64,000 nt of DNA from Natrinema versiforme (GTDB taxonomy: Archaea; Halobacteriota; Halobacteria; Halobacteriales; Natrialbaceae): positions 2,480,001-2,544,000 of the forward strand of contig NZ_CP040330.1 of NCBI RefSeq assembly GCF_005576615.1, given 5' to 3'. Positions within the stretch are counted from its first letter, which is position 1, and every line of letters starts with the position of its first letter. Under the pieces are notes generated by a model that saw nothing but the letters and a program-made list of their open reading frames with translations, did not search any database and was not told the DNA's origin. This document shows positions 53,327 to 60,760 of this stretch, in pieces. The translations under genes and the position numbers were made by a program.

Positions 53327-53698
53327 TCACTCCTCGACGGGGAAGGTCTCGTGGAGCGTGTCGTGGGCGTCGCCGAGTCCGCCGACGATGTGCTCGCCCT
53401 GCGCGCTCAGCCGTTGCACGGCTCGCTCGGCATCGCGGACCGCCAGCAGCCGCCCCCGCGTGTAGTCGTACTCGGGGTCGTCACTGTCCATCGACGCGAC
53501 CTCCTCCTCGAGGTCGACCAGCGCCGCGTCGAGGTGGCGCTCGACCTCGGCGAGGCTGTCGGCCTCCGCGAGCCCCTGAATGGGGCCCTCGAGATGGCCT
53601 TCGAGTTCCTTCTCCGCGTGATCGCGGGCGCTGTCGTCCCCGACGCCGAGGACGTTCATCAGTCCGAGTCGTAGTGCTTCGATTTCGTAGCAGCTCAT
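53327..53698 (-). CDS. DUF3209 family protein of the cobalamin cluster
   Basis: A 123-residue helical protein starting MSCYEIEALRLGLMNVLGV, of the DUF3209 family that I recall as specific to haloarchaeal cobalamin clusters beside cbiX. Conserved-looking acidic and His residues (HAEKELEGHLEGP, GEHIVGGLGDAHDTLH) might bind metal. The frame is open upstream but ATG 53698 is where the conserved sequence begins. The function is unknown; assistance with cobalt insertion is a reasonable guess. Confidence 0.85.
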   Translation of the reverse strand: MSCYEIEALRLGLMNVLGVGDDSARDHAEKELEGHLEGPIQGLAEADSLAEVERHLDAALVDLEEEVASMDSDDPEYDYTRGRLLAVRDAERAVQRLSAQGEHIVGGLGDAHDTLHETFPVEE

Positions 53699-53745
53699 AG
53701 GTGTATGGTGAATTTCGGGTATCGAATTCTGGTTTCGTCTCAGTG

Positions 53746-54978
53746 CTACAGCGTCTGATCGACGAGGTCGCTGACGATGCGGTCCCGATCGAGGTGGTCG
53801 CCCACGATCCGTTCGGCGTCGTCGTCCTCGACGCCGCCGTACCAGATGCCGTCGGGGTAGACCGCGACCATCGGTCCGTCGCCACAGCGGCCGAGACACG
53901 AGGAGCGGGTGATGCGGGCATCGCAGTGCTCCGAGTCCCGCACTTCCTGCCGGAGTCGCTCGAGGACCGCCGGCGAGCCCATCTTCGCGCAGGTCTGGTT
54001 GGTACAGACCGCGACGTGCTTTTCGGGCGCGTCGTGGCTGTGGGGTTCGTCGTCGATGTCCTCGCGGTCGGCGTGGGCCTCCTGATGGGCCAGCGCCCGG
54101 AGCATGGCTCGCGCCCCGCCGACGTCTTCCTCATAGCCCTCGAGGTCGACCTTGTACTTGCACGTGTCACAGGACATCTCGACGCTGTCGGTGCGGGCCT
54201 CCTGCCAGCGGTCGGCGAAGACGTCCAGCAGCCGCGAGTCGGTGCCGAGCGGGTCGCCGGCCAGCGCGTCGACGTAGGGGTAGTCCGCGTCGAACTCCGC
54301 GGTCCAGTCCCGGACCCGCTGGGTCAACACGCCGTCGCCGAGCATGTACGGCAGGACGACGACCGCGTCGGGGCGGTGCTTCGAGAGTCCGTGCAGACTC
54401 TCCTCGAGCGTCGGCTCCGTGACGCCGATGAACGTCGCCTCGACGCGGTCGAACGCGCGGCCCTCGTAGAGCAGCCGGGCGAGTTTGTGCACGTCGCCGT
54501 TGGCGTCCGGATCGCTCGAGCCGCGGCCACAGACGACGACGGCCACGTCGTCTTCCGTCCGATCGACGCCCAGTTCCGCTTCGACCGCAGCGGCGCGGTC
54601 GTCAAGCAGGTCCAAGATCGCGGGATGGACCCCGAGATGCGACCCGTTGTTGATCTCGAGGTCGTGTTCGGCGCGGGCCTGTTCGATCGCCAGCGGCACG
54701 TCGTTTTTGACGTGGCTCGCGGCGAACAGCGAGCAGTGAACGACGGTTACCTGCGACGCGACGGGTGCGAGTTGCGCGAACGCCTCGTCGATCGCCGGCT
54801 CCGCGAGTTCGAGGAACGCGGCGTCGACCGGAATCCCCAGTCGGGACTCGAGGGCGGCGGCCAGTTCGCGGACCTGTTCGTTGGACTTCTCGCGCCGGGA
54901 GCCGTGACCGATCAGGAGGACGGCCTCGTCGTCGAACCCGGCTGTCGATGCGGGCGTGGTCTGGTCGGGTGTGCTCAT
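53746..54978 (-). CDS. cbiX: Sirohydrochlorin cobaltochelatase CbiX fused to a [2Fe-2S] ferredoxin domain
   Basis: A 410-residue protein. The N-terminal about 260 residues contain two CbiX modules (VLLIGHGSRREKSNEQVREL with metal His in GHGS and TVVHCSLFAASHVKNDVP; then VVVCGRGSSDPDANGDVHKL and VVVLPYMLGDG). A CxxC segment (MSCDTCKYKVDLEGYEED) follows near residue 267. The C-terminal 100 residues are a thioredoxin-like [2Fe-2S] ferredoxin with HVAVCTNQTCAKMGSPAVLE and SSCLGRCGDGPMVAVYPDG. It inserts cobalt into sirohydrochlorin early in anaerobic B12 synthesis. ATG 54978 (MSTPDQTT) is chosen although the frame is open upstream. Confidence 0.92.
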   Translation of the reverse strand: MSTPDQTTPASTAGFDDEAVLLIGHGSRREKSNEQVRELAAALESRLGIPVDAAFLELAEPAIDEAFAQLAPVASQVTVVHCSLFAASHVKNDVPLAIEQARAEHDLEINNGSHLGVHPAILDLLDDRAAAVEAELGVDRTEDDVAVVVCGRGSSDPDANGDVHKLARLLYEGRAFDRVEATFIGVTEPTLEESLHGLSKHRPDAVVVLPYMLGDGVLTQRVRDWTAEFDADYPYVDALAGDPLGTDSRLLDVFADRWQEARTDSVEMSCDTCKYKVDLEGYEEDVGGARAMLRALAHQEAHADREDIDDEPHSHDAPEKHVAVCTNQTCAKMGSPAVLERLRQEVRDSEHCDARITRSSCLGRCGDGPMVAVYPDGIWYGGVEDDDAERIVGDHLDRDRIVSDLVDQTL

Positions 54979-55004
54979 CGATATCGTGGATGTCGATCGG
55001 GTAG

Positions 55005-55691
55005 CTACTCGTCGTACGCCGCTGCCTGCTCGAGGCTCCGCTCGAGTTTGCGGCGGCGACTCGGGGCGAACAGCCCGGTTTCCTCGCAGTTCTCGTAGAG
55101 CCACGTGCCGAACTCGGGCGCGGCGTCGTCGTCGACGCCGAACCAGTAGCCGCCCGAGGAGGTCTCGGAGAGGTCGCCCATCGGCGCGTCGACCGGACAC
55201 TCGTCGATCAGTTCCCGCGCGAACGCGAGCAGGTCCCGATCGTCGTGGACGAACGAGATGCCGACGGTACCGCTCGAGGACTTGAAACAGACGGTGCCAC
55301 ACCCCTCGAGCAGGCCCCGGAGCAGTTCCCGATCGTAGTCCGAGAACGCGCCGAAGCGGTAGTTCCCACGGCCGTCGACTGGCAGCCCGAGCGCGCCGCT
55401 GCGACCGAGCAGCCCCGACTCGTCGCCGCCGATCGTCAGCGTGTACTCGTCTTCCGTGCGCGTGATCGAGGTGTCGTGGGCGTAGTCTCGAGTCGTCGTG
55501 TCGTGCTCGAGGTCGCCGCCGGCGACGGCGGCGAGCACCTGCGCTGATGCCTCGTCGTTGGCGACGACCTCGATGCCGTTATCGGAAACGTCGCCGCTCC
55601 CGGCGACGTGACCCCAGAAGTACGCCGTGGCGGCGTGACCCGCGAGCGGATCGGCCGGCACTTCGATTTCGGTCGCTTCGGTCTCGCTCAT
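55005..55691 (-). CDS. Cobalamin-cluster protein with a degenerate LAGLIDADG-like fold
   Basis: A 228-residue protein encoded between ferredoxin and cbiX, commonly just called cobalamin biosynthesis protein in haloarchaea. I read two LAGLIDADG-like repeats. The first helix is AYFWGHVAGSGDV (residues about 22-34) and the second is ELLRGLLEGCGTV (about 126-138), each followed by two strands, a helix and two strands. The end RRRKLERSLEQAAAYDE matches the basic last helix of that fold. The acidic catalytic residues at the motif ends are replaced (Ser and Cys), so nuclease activity is unlikely. It overlaps the ferredoxin stop (ATGA). The role is unknown. Confidence 0.75.
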   Translation of the reverse strand: MSETEATEIEVPADPLAGHAATAYFWGHVAGSGDVSDNGIEVVANDEASAQVLAAVAGGDLEHDTTTRDYAHDTSITRTEDEYTLTIGGDESGLLGRSGALGLPVDGRGNYRFGAFSDYDRELLRGLLEGCGTVCFKSSSGTVGISFVHDDRDLLAFARELIDECPVDAPMGDLSETSSGGYWFGVDDDAAPEFGTWLYENCEETGLFAPSRRRKLERSLEQAAAYDE

Positions 55692-55954
55692 TCGCCTACC
55701 TCCTCGACGATGATCGCGTCCGTCGGACAGGCCGCTGCAGCCTGCTGAGCTTCGTCGATGCGATCGTCGTCGAACGTTGCGACGACGCGCTCGGCGTTGT
55801 CGGTGACCTCGCCCTCGCAGTCGTAGACCGGGTCCGCGCCGGGGTCGACGGTCGCGAGCCCGTCCTCGCCCTCGATAAAGCGCGGGTCGCGGGTCAGGCA
55901 GGCAAAGATGCCGTCGCAGGCGTCCTTTTCGATTGTAACTTCGTATCGTGGCAT
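55688..55954 (-). CDS. Small ferredoxin of the cobalamin cluster
   Basis: An 88-residue ferredoxin. Cys residues are at 13 and 19 (ACDGIFACL), 46 (YDCEGEV) and 76 (AAACPTDAII). The second Cys of a normal CxxCxxC is Ile, so a [3Fe-4S] cluster, or a [4Fe-4S] cluster using the Cys at 46, is more likely than a standard one. Its placement between cbiH and cbiX suggests it passes electrons for the reductive steps of corrin synthesis. Confidence 0.85.
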   Translation of the reverse strand: MPRYEVTIEKDACDGIFACLTRDPRFIEGEDGLATVDPGADPVYDCEGEVTDNAERVVATFDDDRIDEAQQAAAACPTDAIIVEEVGE

Positions 55955-55975
55955 TGTGGGGTGTCCTCCGAATCC

Positions 55976-57016
55976 TCAGTAGTCGTACTTCGTCTCGTAG
56001 CCGCGCGGGGTGACCATCCGGTCGTCCCAGACGTAGGTGTCCTCGTTCCCGACGACGATCGTCGTCGTCATGTCGATGATCTCGCTCTCGCCTAACTCCT
56101 CGAGTTCGCCGAGTTCGGTGATCATCACCTGCTCGTCCTCGCGGCCGGCGCCGTGGACGATGCCAACGGGTGTGTCCGCGTCGCGGTGGGCCATGAGGAT
56201 CTCGCAGGCCTTCTCGAAGTTCTCCCGGCGCTTGCGGCTCCACGGGTTGTAGATCGTGATCGTAAAGGACTCCTTGGCGGCGGAGTGGAGTCGCGACTCG
56301 ATCTCGGGCATCGGGACGAGGTGATCCGACAGCGAGATCGAGACGGTGTCGTTGACCAGCGGCGCACCCAGTCGGGCCGCACAGGACTGGGCCGCCGGGA
56401 CGCCCGGCACGGCCTCGAAGTCGACCATCGACGCCGTCGCGCCCTTGGACTCGAGGATCTCGAGCGCGAGCCCGCCCAGTGCGTAGACGTTGGGGTCGCC
56501 GCTGCCGACGATGGCGACGTCGTTGCCTGCGAGCGCGCGGTCGATGGCTTCCTCGGTGCGGGACACTTCGCCGCACATCGGCGTGTCGTACAGCTCGTCG
56601 GCCGCTTCGGTGATCTCGTCCGGAATGAGGTCGATGTAGGTCGTGTAGCCGACGATATGGTCGGCCTCGAGCAGCGCGGTCTTCGCGCGATCGGTCATCC
56701 CCTCCGGGTGGCCCGGGCCGAGGCCGACGGCGCTCAGCTGGCCCGGTTCGGCGTCGAAGTCGTCGACCGTGGAGCCGACCTCCTTCTCGTTCGAACTGTC
56801 GTCGTCCGAACTCGCACCGCAACTCGAGGACGACGAGGAACTGGAACTCGAAGACGCTCCGCACTTCGAACTGCTCGAGTCGTCCGTACTCGTGCTCGAC
56901 GCGCCACACTTCGAACTCGAGCTATCGGTGCTGGCCTCGCTGTTGCTCTCCGTGCTCGAGGCTCCGCATTTGGAAGTCGATTCGTCGTCGGTGTCCGCGT
57001 TAGTGTCCGTACTCAT
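55976..57016 (-). CDS. cbiH: Cobalt-precorrin-3B C17-methyltransferase (CbiH) with Cys-repeat N-terminus
   Basis: A 346-residue SAM-dependent tetrapyrrole methyltransferase. The catalytic domain starts near residue 92 (LSAVGLGPGHPEGMTDRAKT), with IVGSGDPNVYALGG, FEAVPGVPAAQSCAARLGAP, ISLSDHLVPMPEIE and TITIYNPWSRKRRENFEKAC in CbiH order. The first 75 residues are unusual: a Ser-rich stretch with CGASS repeated four times (near residues 17, 36, 51 and 66). Ring contraction at C17 with cobalt is the family role. It follows its paralogue by 15 bp. Confidence 0.9.
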   Translation of the reverse strand: MSTDTNADTDDESTSKCGASSTESNSEASTDSSSSKCGASSTSTDDSSSSKCGASSSSSSSSSSSCGASSDDDSSNEKEVGSTVDDFDAEPGQLSAVGLGPGHPEGMTDRAKTALLEADHIVGYTTYIDLIPDEITEAADELYDTPMCGEVSRTEEAIDRALAGNDVAIVGSGDPNVYALGGLALEILESKGATASMVDFEAVPGVPAAQSCAARLGAPLVNDTVSISLSDHLVPMPEIESRLHSAAKESFTITIYNPWSRKRRENFEKACEILMAHRDADTPVGIVHGAGREDEQVMITELGELEELGESEIIDMTTTIVVGNEDTYVWDDRMVTPRGYETKYDY

Positions 57017-57031
57017 GGGTGTGGTAGTGTT

Positions 57032-57910
57032 TCAGAAGTCGTCGACATCACGCCCGCCGCGCGGGGTGACGAGGTACGTTCGGTCGTCGTTGCGCCACGT
57101 TTCGGTCTCGTGGTTGCCGATGATCAGCGAGGTGCCCATCCCGGAGACCTTGTCGTCGTGGTCGGCGGCCTCGCCGAGGGTGGTGATGAACTGGCTCTCG
57201 CCGTTCCGGCCGGCATCCGCGCGCCCGGCGTCGTTGACGATGGCCACGTAGGCGTCGTCGGTCCGCTCCTCGCGGACGATCTCGACGGCCTTCTCGTAGT
57301 TGCGCCAGCAGTTGTAGAGGACGATCACGAAATCGGAGATCGCCGCCGCGCGAAGCTTCTCCTCGATCTCGTCCCAGCCGCGCCACTTGTCCGACAGCGA
57401 GACCGTACAGAAGTCGTTACACAGCGGTGCGCCGACGTTGGCCGACCCGCCGAGTGCCGCGGTGAGACCGGGGACGATCTCGATCGGTACGTCCGTCGCG
57501 TCGTCCTCCTCGGCCATCTTGAAGATGAGGTCGGACTTGCCGTAGACCGACGGATCGCCGCCGGAGACGTGGGCTACGTCCTTCCCCTCGCGGACGTGGT
57601 CGAACGCCGCGCGGGCGAGTTCGATCTGGCGACCCATCGTCGAGCGGATGATCTCCTGCTCGAAGCCATCGTCGCGGACCGCGATGCCGTCATCGTCCGT
57701 CTCCTCCTCCGGCAGCAGGGTGCCGTCGTCGCGCAGGAACTCCTGATAGAGGCTCGAGGCGATGACGACCTCCGAGGACTCGATGACCTCCTTGGCCCGC
57801 TTGGTCATGTGCTCGGGCAGGCCGGGACCGATGCCGACGACGTAGAGCGTGCCGTGGTCGTCGGGGGTGCCGCCGGCCGTCGCGTCGGTCGATTCGGCGT
57901 CCGAACTCAT
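57032..57910 (-). CDS. cbiH: Cobalt-precorrin-3B C17-methyltransferase paralogue (CbiH)
   Basis: A 292-residue tetrapyrrole methyltransferase. It contains LYVVGIGPGLPEHMTKRAKE, VAHVSGGDPSVYGKSDLIFK, IEIVPGLTAALGGSANVGAP, VSLSDKWRGWDEIEEKL and VIVLYNCWRNYEKAVEIV. It belongs to the same family as the next gene; two CbiH-type genes in tandem are known in haloarchaea, and which one does ring contraction is not clear from sequence. ATG 57910 overlaps the cbiG stop (ATGA), and the frame is open further upstream without domain support. Confidence 0.9.
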   Translation of the reverse strand: MSSDAESTDATAGGTPDDHGTLYVVGIGPGLPEHMTKRAKEVIESSEVVIASSLYQEFLRDDGTLLPEEETDDDGIAVRDDGFEQEIIRSTMGRQIELARAAFDHVREGKDVAHVSGGDPSVYGKSDLIFKMAEEDDATDVPIEIVPGLTAALGGSANVGAPLCNDFCTVSLSDKWRGWDEIEEKLRAAAISDFVIVLYNCWRNYEKAVEIVREERTDDAYVAIVNDAGRADAGRNGESQFITTLGEAADHDDKVSGMGTSLIIGNHETETWRNDDRTYLVTPRGGRDVDDF

Positions 57911-58905
57911 CGGCCGATCGCCACCGTGACCTCGTTCTCGTAGCTGATTTTCTCGAGGATCAGTTCCTGCTCGGCTCCGCCGGCGATCGCCGACGCTTCC
58001 GAAACGCCCGGCCAGCCGATCAGCTCCTTCGATTTCGAGGGGGTCGGCCCCTCGTGTTCGAGCAGCGTCTCCTTGTCGAAGGCGACGACGCCCAGATCGA
58101 GTTCTTGGGCTGCCTCGAGCAGGCCTTCCTCGTCTTCCTTCCGGGTCGCGGTGCCGACGAACTCGACGTCCGCGAGGTCGTAGTCGGTCTGCTCGAGGGC
58201 GTCCTCCCACGCGGCGAGGAACGCCTCTTTGCTCGCGCCGGAGACGCTGCCGGTGCCGAGGACGCAGCCGTCGTCCTCGTTGCGCTTGAGCACCGTCACG
58301 TCGTCGCCGACGAGGACGGCCTTCGGGCCCTCGAGTCGCTCGACGGGGCCGAGATTGTCGTCGAGGACAGCGAGGTTGGTCTTGACCGTCGAATCGCCGT
58401 TGACGACGTGGGTGTCCATCGCCTTCGCGCGGGACTCGACGCCCTGCTTGCCGGCGGCCTCGCTCGCGGTGGTCATCGCCGGCACGGCACCCATCGTTGC
58501 CAGATCCTGGGCGACCTGATTCGCGCCGTGGTGGCCGCCCGTGATCGGAATCGCCCACGTCAGTTCCTCGTCGACGACGCAGATCGCGGGATCGTCCCAC
58601 TTGTCGTCGAGCAGGTGGGCCGTCTTCCGCATCGCGATCCCCGAGGCCATGAGCCCGATGAAACAGTCGTACTCGCCCCAATGTTCCTCGAAGACGTCGC
58701 CGTGGTACTCGATGATGTCGATCGCCTCGTAGCGATCGCCGATCTCCGCTTTGATCTCCTCGGCGGTGTCCATCTTCCGGCCGAAGGAGATGATCGCGAT
58801 CTCCTCGGCGACTTCGCCGTCCGAGTCCGCCGTCGAACAGTGGCCGCCGCCGGAGTCCGATCCAGAATCGTCCGTCGTATCCGCGTTCTCAGTGCCTGAA
58901 CTCAT
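57907..58905 (-). CDS. cbiG: Cobalt-precorrin-5A hydrolase CbiG
   Basis: A 332-residue enzyme that opens the delta-lactone of cobalt-precorrin-5A. An acidic leader with one Cys (GGGHCSTADSDGEVAEE) precedes the CbiG N-domain (DCFIGLMASGIAMRKTAHLL, AICVVDEELTWAIPITGGHH) and the C-domain (ATRKEDEEGLLEAAQEL to EASAIAGGAEQELIL). Start and stop fit; it begins the second half of the cobalamin operon after a 222-bp gap. Order and overlaps indicate coupling with cbiH. Confidence 0.92.
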   Translation of the reverse strand: MSSGTENADTTDDSGSDSGGGHCSTADSDGEVAEEIAIISFGRKMDTAEEIKAEIGDRYEAIDIIEYHGDVFEEHWGEYDCFIGLMASGIAMRKTAHLLDDKWDDPAICVVDEELTWAIPITGGHHGANQVAQDLATMGAVPAMTTASEAAGKQGVESRAKAMDTHVVNGDSTVKTNLAVLDDNLGPVERLEGPKAVLVGDDVTVLKRNEDDGCVLGTGSVSGASKEAFLAAWEDALEQTDYDLADVEFVGTATRKEDEEGLLEAAQELDLGVVAFDKETLLEHEGPTPSKSKELIGWPGVSEASAIAGGAEQELILEKISYENEVTVAIGR

Positions 58906-58980
58906 TGTGTAACTCCTCTCGTACCGAAATTGTCCGTTCCACGTCTAACCGACCCGTCCAGTCCACCGCTCGGGTGGGAC

Positions 58981-59097
58981 TGAAAGGGGCCAGTTCCCTC
59001 GGCGAAGGCGGACGAAGCAAGCACCGCAGGGAGGGAGCCCTGCGACCGACCGAGACGCGCAGCGAGGCCCCCGAGTCGAGGGAACTGGGGGCTTTCA
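58981..59097. repeat. Inverted-repeat element splitting the cobalamin operon
   Basis: Within the 222-bp cbiF-cbiG gap, arms at 58981-59001 and 59077-59097 are inverted repeats matching at 18 of 21 positions (TGAAAG....CAGTTCCCTCG and its complement). A second hairpin lies inside, 59025-59031 with 59038-59044 (CGCAGGG/CCCTGCG). The GTGGGACTGAAAGGGGC-type left end is a sequence I remember from other haloarchaeal intergenic regions. No open frame inside looks coding. It may be a miniature mobile element, a structured RNA or a processing site. Confidence 0.7.
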
Positions 59098-59127
59098 CCG
59101 TGGTTGCGGTCTCGAGTCCGAATCATC

Positions 59128-60024
59128 TCAATCATCGCTCGCCTCCGTTTCAGCCGAATTTTCCGAAGAACCGCGATTGGCCCAATCACCGTAGAGGAAG
59201 GATCGTTCGTAGCCCGCGCCGGTCACGGCGTCGCCGATGACGACCAGCGCCGAGGCCCGATACCCTGCCTCCTCCACTTTATCGGCGATATCGCCGATCG
59301 AACCGATGATCACGTCCTCGTCCGGCCACGAGGCGTGGTAGATCACCGCGACCGGCGTCTCGGGGTCGTGGTCGTCCTCGAGCAGTCGGTCCATCGTGTC
59401 CCGAACCGCGTGGGTGCCAAGGTAGATGCAGGTCGTCACGTCGCCCATCTCGACGAAGTCGGAGATGTGGTCCTCCTCCGGGGTCAGGGTCTTGCCCTGC
59501 GGCCGGGTGAACGCGACGTGATTCGAGACCTCGTTGAGCGTCAGTTGGGTCCGCAGCGTCGCACTGGCCGCGAACGCCGACGTGACGCCGGGGACGAAGT
59601 GGGTCGGCACGCCCTCGTGTTCCAGCGCGTCCATCTGCTCGAGCGCCGCGCCGTAGATGGCCGGATCGCCGCTGTGCAGGCGGACGACGTTGTCGCCGTC
59701 CTCGTAGGCGTCCCGCATCAGCGGGATCAGTTCCTCGAGGTCCTTCCCGACCGAATTCACGAGTTCGGCGTGGCCGCAGTACTCGTCCAACAGTTCGCTG
59801 TTGACCAGCGAACCCGCGTGCACGACGAGGTCGGCTTCCTCGAGCAGTTCCTTCCCGGCGACGGTCAGCAGTCGCGGGTTGCCGGGGCCGGCACCGACGA
59901 AGGGAATCCCCTCCTGTTCGTCGCCGGCGCTGTGCTCGAAGATCCGGTCGTCGAGTTCCTCGCGGCGGCGCTCGCCCTGGGAGTCGATCGCGTCCTGTGG
60001 GTCGTTCGGTGTGTCGTCAGTCAT
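59128..60024 (-). CDS. cbiF: Cobalt-precorrin-4 C11-methyltransferase CbiF
   Basis: A 298-residue SAM-dependent methyltransferase with PFVGAGPGNPRLLTVAGKEL, VVHAGSLVNSELLDE, VVRLHSGDPAIYGAALEQMD, PGVTSAFAASATLRTQLTLN and the CbiF mark AFTRPQGKTLTPEEDHISDF. ATG 60024 overlaps the cbiL stop (ATGACTGA). A polar N-terminal extension of about 40 residues is typical of haloarchaeal members. It methylates C11 of the macrocycle. Confidence 0.93.
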   Translation of the reverse strand: MTDDTPNDPQDAIDSQGERRREELDDRIFEHSAGDEQEGIPFVGAGPGNPRLLTVAGKELLEEADLVVHAGSLVNSELLDEYCGHAELVNSVGKDLEELIPLMRDAYEDGDNVVRLHSGDPAIYGAALEQMDALEHEGVPTHFVPGVTSAFAASATLRTQLTLNEVSNHVAFTRPQGKTLTPEEDHISDFVEMGDVTTCIYLGTHAVRDTMDRLLEDDHDPETPVAVIYHASWPDEDVIIGSIGDIADKVEEAGYRASALVVIGDAVTGAGYERSFLYGDWANRGSSENSAETEASDD

Positions 60025-60760
60025 CGATGGCCTCCGCCGTGTCCGCACTTGTCGCCTCTTCCGATCCGGACTCGTCGTCAGCGAAGGCGGCTGTCGCCTG
60101 CTCGACCTCGAGGTCCTCCTTCTCGGCGTAGGCGAGGGTGTAGTAGTCCCGTTCGTCGATCTCGCTTGGGTCGTCGGTGACGAGGGTCTCGCCCTGTTCC
60201 ATGAACAGCCGGCGGCCGTAGGTCACGTCGTAGCCGGCCGCGACGAGTCCCTCGTGGGTCGCCGGCGCGTCGGTGACCTTGAACAGGATCATCCGGTCCG
60301 GTCCCGTCGGACTCGCGCCGCTCGCGGCCTCCCGTAGGGAGAGCCCGGCACCGGCCTCGATCTCGACCCCCATCGCGGTCGCGAACGCGGTCACGGCGCT
60401 GACGCCGGGGACGATCTCGAGGTCGATGTCCGAATGGAAGGCGTCGATCGTCCGACGCAAGTGTCCGAAGGTCGAGTAGACGTTCGGATCGCCCAGCGTC
60501 ACGAAGGCGACATCGCCGTCGCGAGCGTTGGGTGCGATCTCCGCCGCGGCCTCCTTCCAGGCCGCTCGCAGCTTCTCTTCGTCTTTCGTCATCGGGAAGT
60601 CGAGGTCCCCGATCTTCGACTCGTCGACGTGGTTCAGCGCGACGGTCCGGGAGAGGCGGCCCGGCGAGTAGACCACGTCCGCGTTCTCGAGGACTTCCTG
60701 CCCGCGAACGGTCACGAGGTCTGCCTCGCCGGGGCCGAGTCCGACGCCGTAGAGCGTCAT
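60017..60760 (-). CDS. cbiL: Cobalt-factor II C20-methyltransferase CbiL
   Basis: A 247-residue methyltransferase starting MTLYGVGLGPGEADLVTVRG, followed by VVYSPGRLSRTVALNHVD, VAFVTLGDPNVYSTFGHLRR, LEIVPGVSAVTAFATAMGVE and LVTDDPSEIDERDYYTLAYA. These match CbiL/CobI. It overlaps cbiT upstream (ATGA) and cbiF downstream (8 bp). The last 20 residues are acidic and dispensable-looking. Confidence 0.93.
   Translation of the reverse strand: MTLYGVGLGPGEADLVTVRGQEVLENADVVYSPGRLSRTVALNHVDESKIGDLDFPMTKDEEKLRAAWKEAAAEIAPNARDGDVAFVTLGDPNVYSTFGHLRRTIDAFHSDIDLEIVPGVSAVTAFATAMGVEIEAGAGLSLREAASGASPTGPDRMILFKVTDAPATHEGLVAAGYDVTYGRRLFMEQGETLVTDDPSEIDERDYYTLAYAEKEDLEVEQATAAFADDESGSEEATSADTAEAIDD

Noticed and set aside
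50646-53465. A 939-codon open frame on the plus strand opposite the acidic operon and the propeller gene
   Set aside because: It is antisense to Glu/Asp-rich coding DNA, where the complement of GAG/GAC gives Leu/Val/Phe-rich text without stops. It crosses two real genes and has no domain; the minus-strand genes have consistent overlaps and recognisable sequence.
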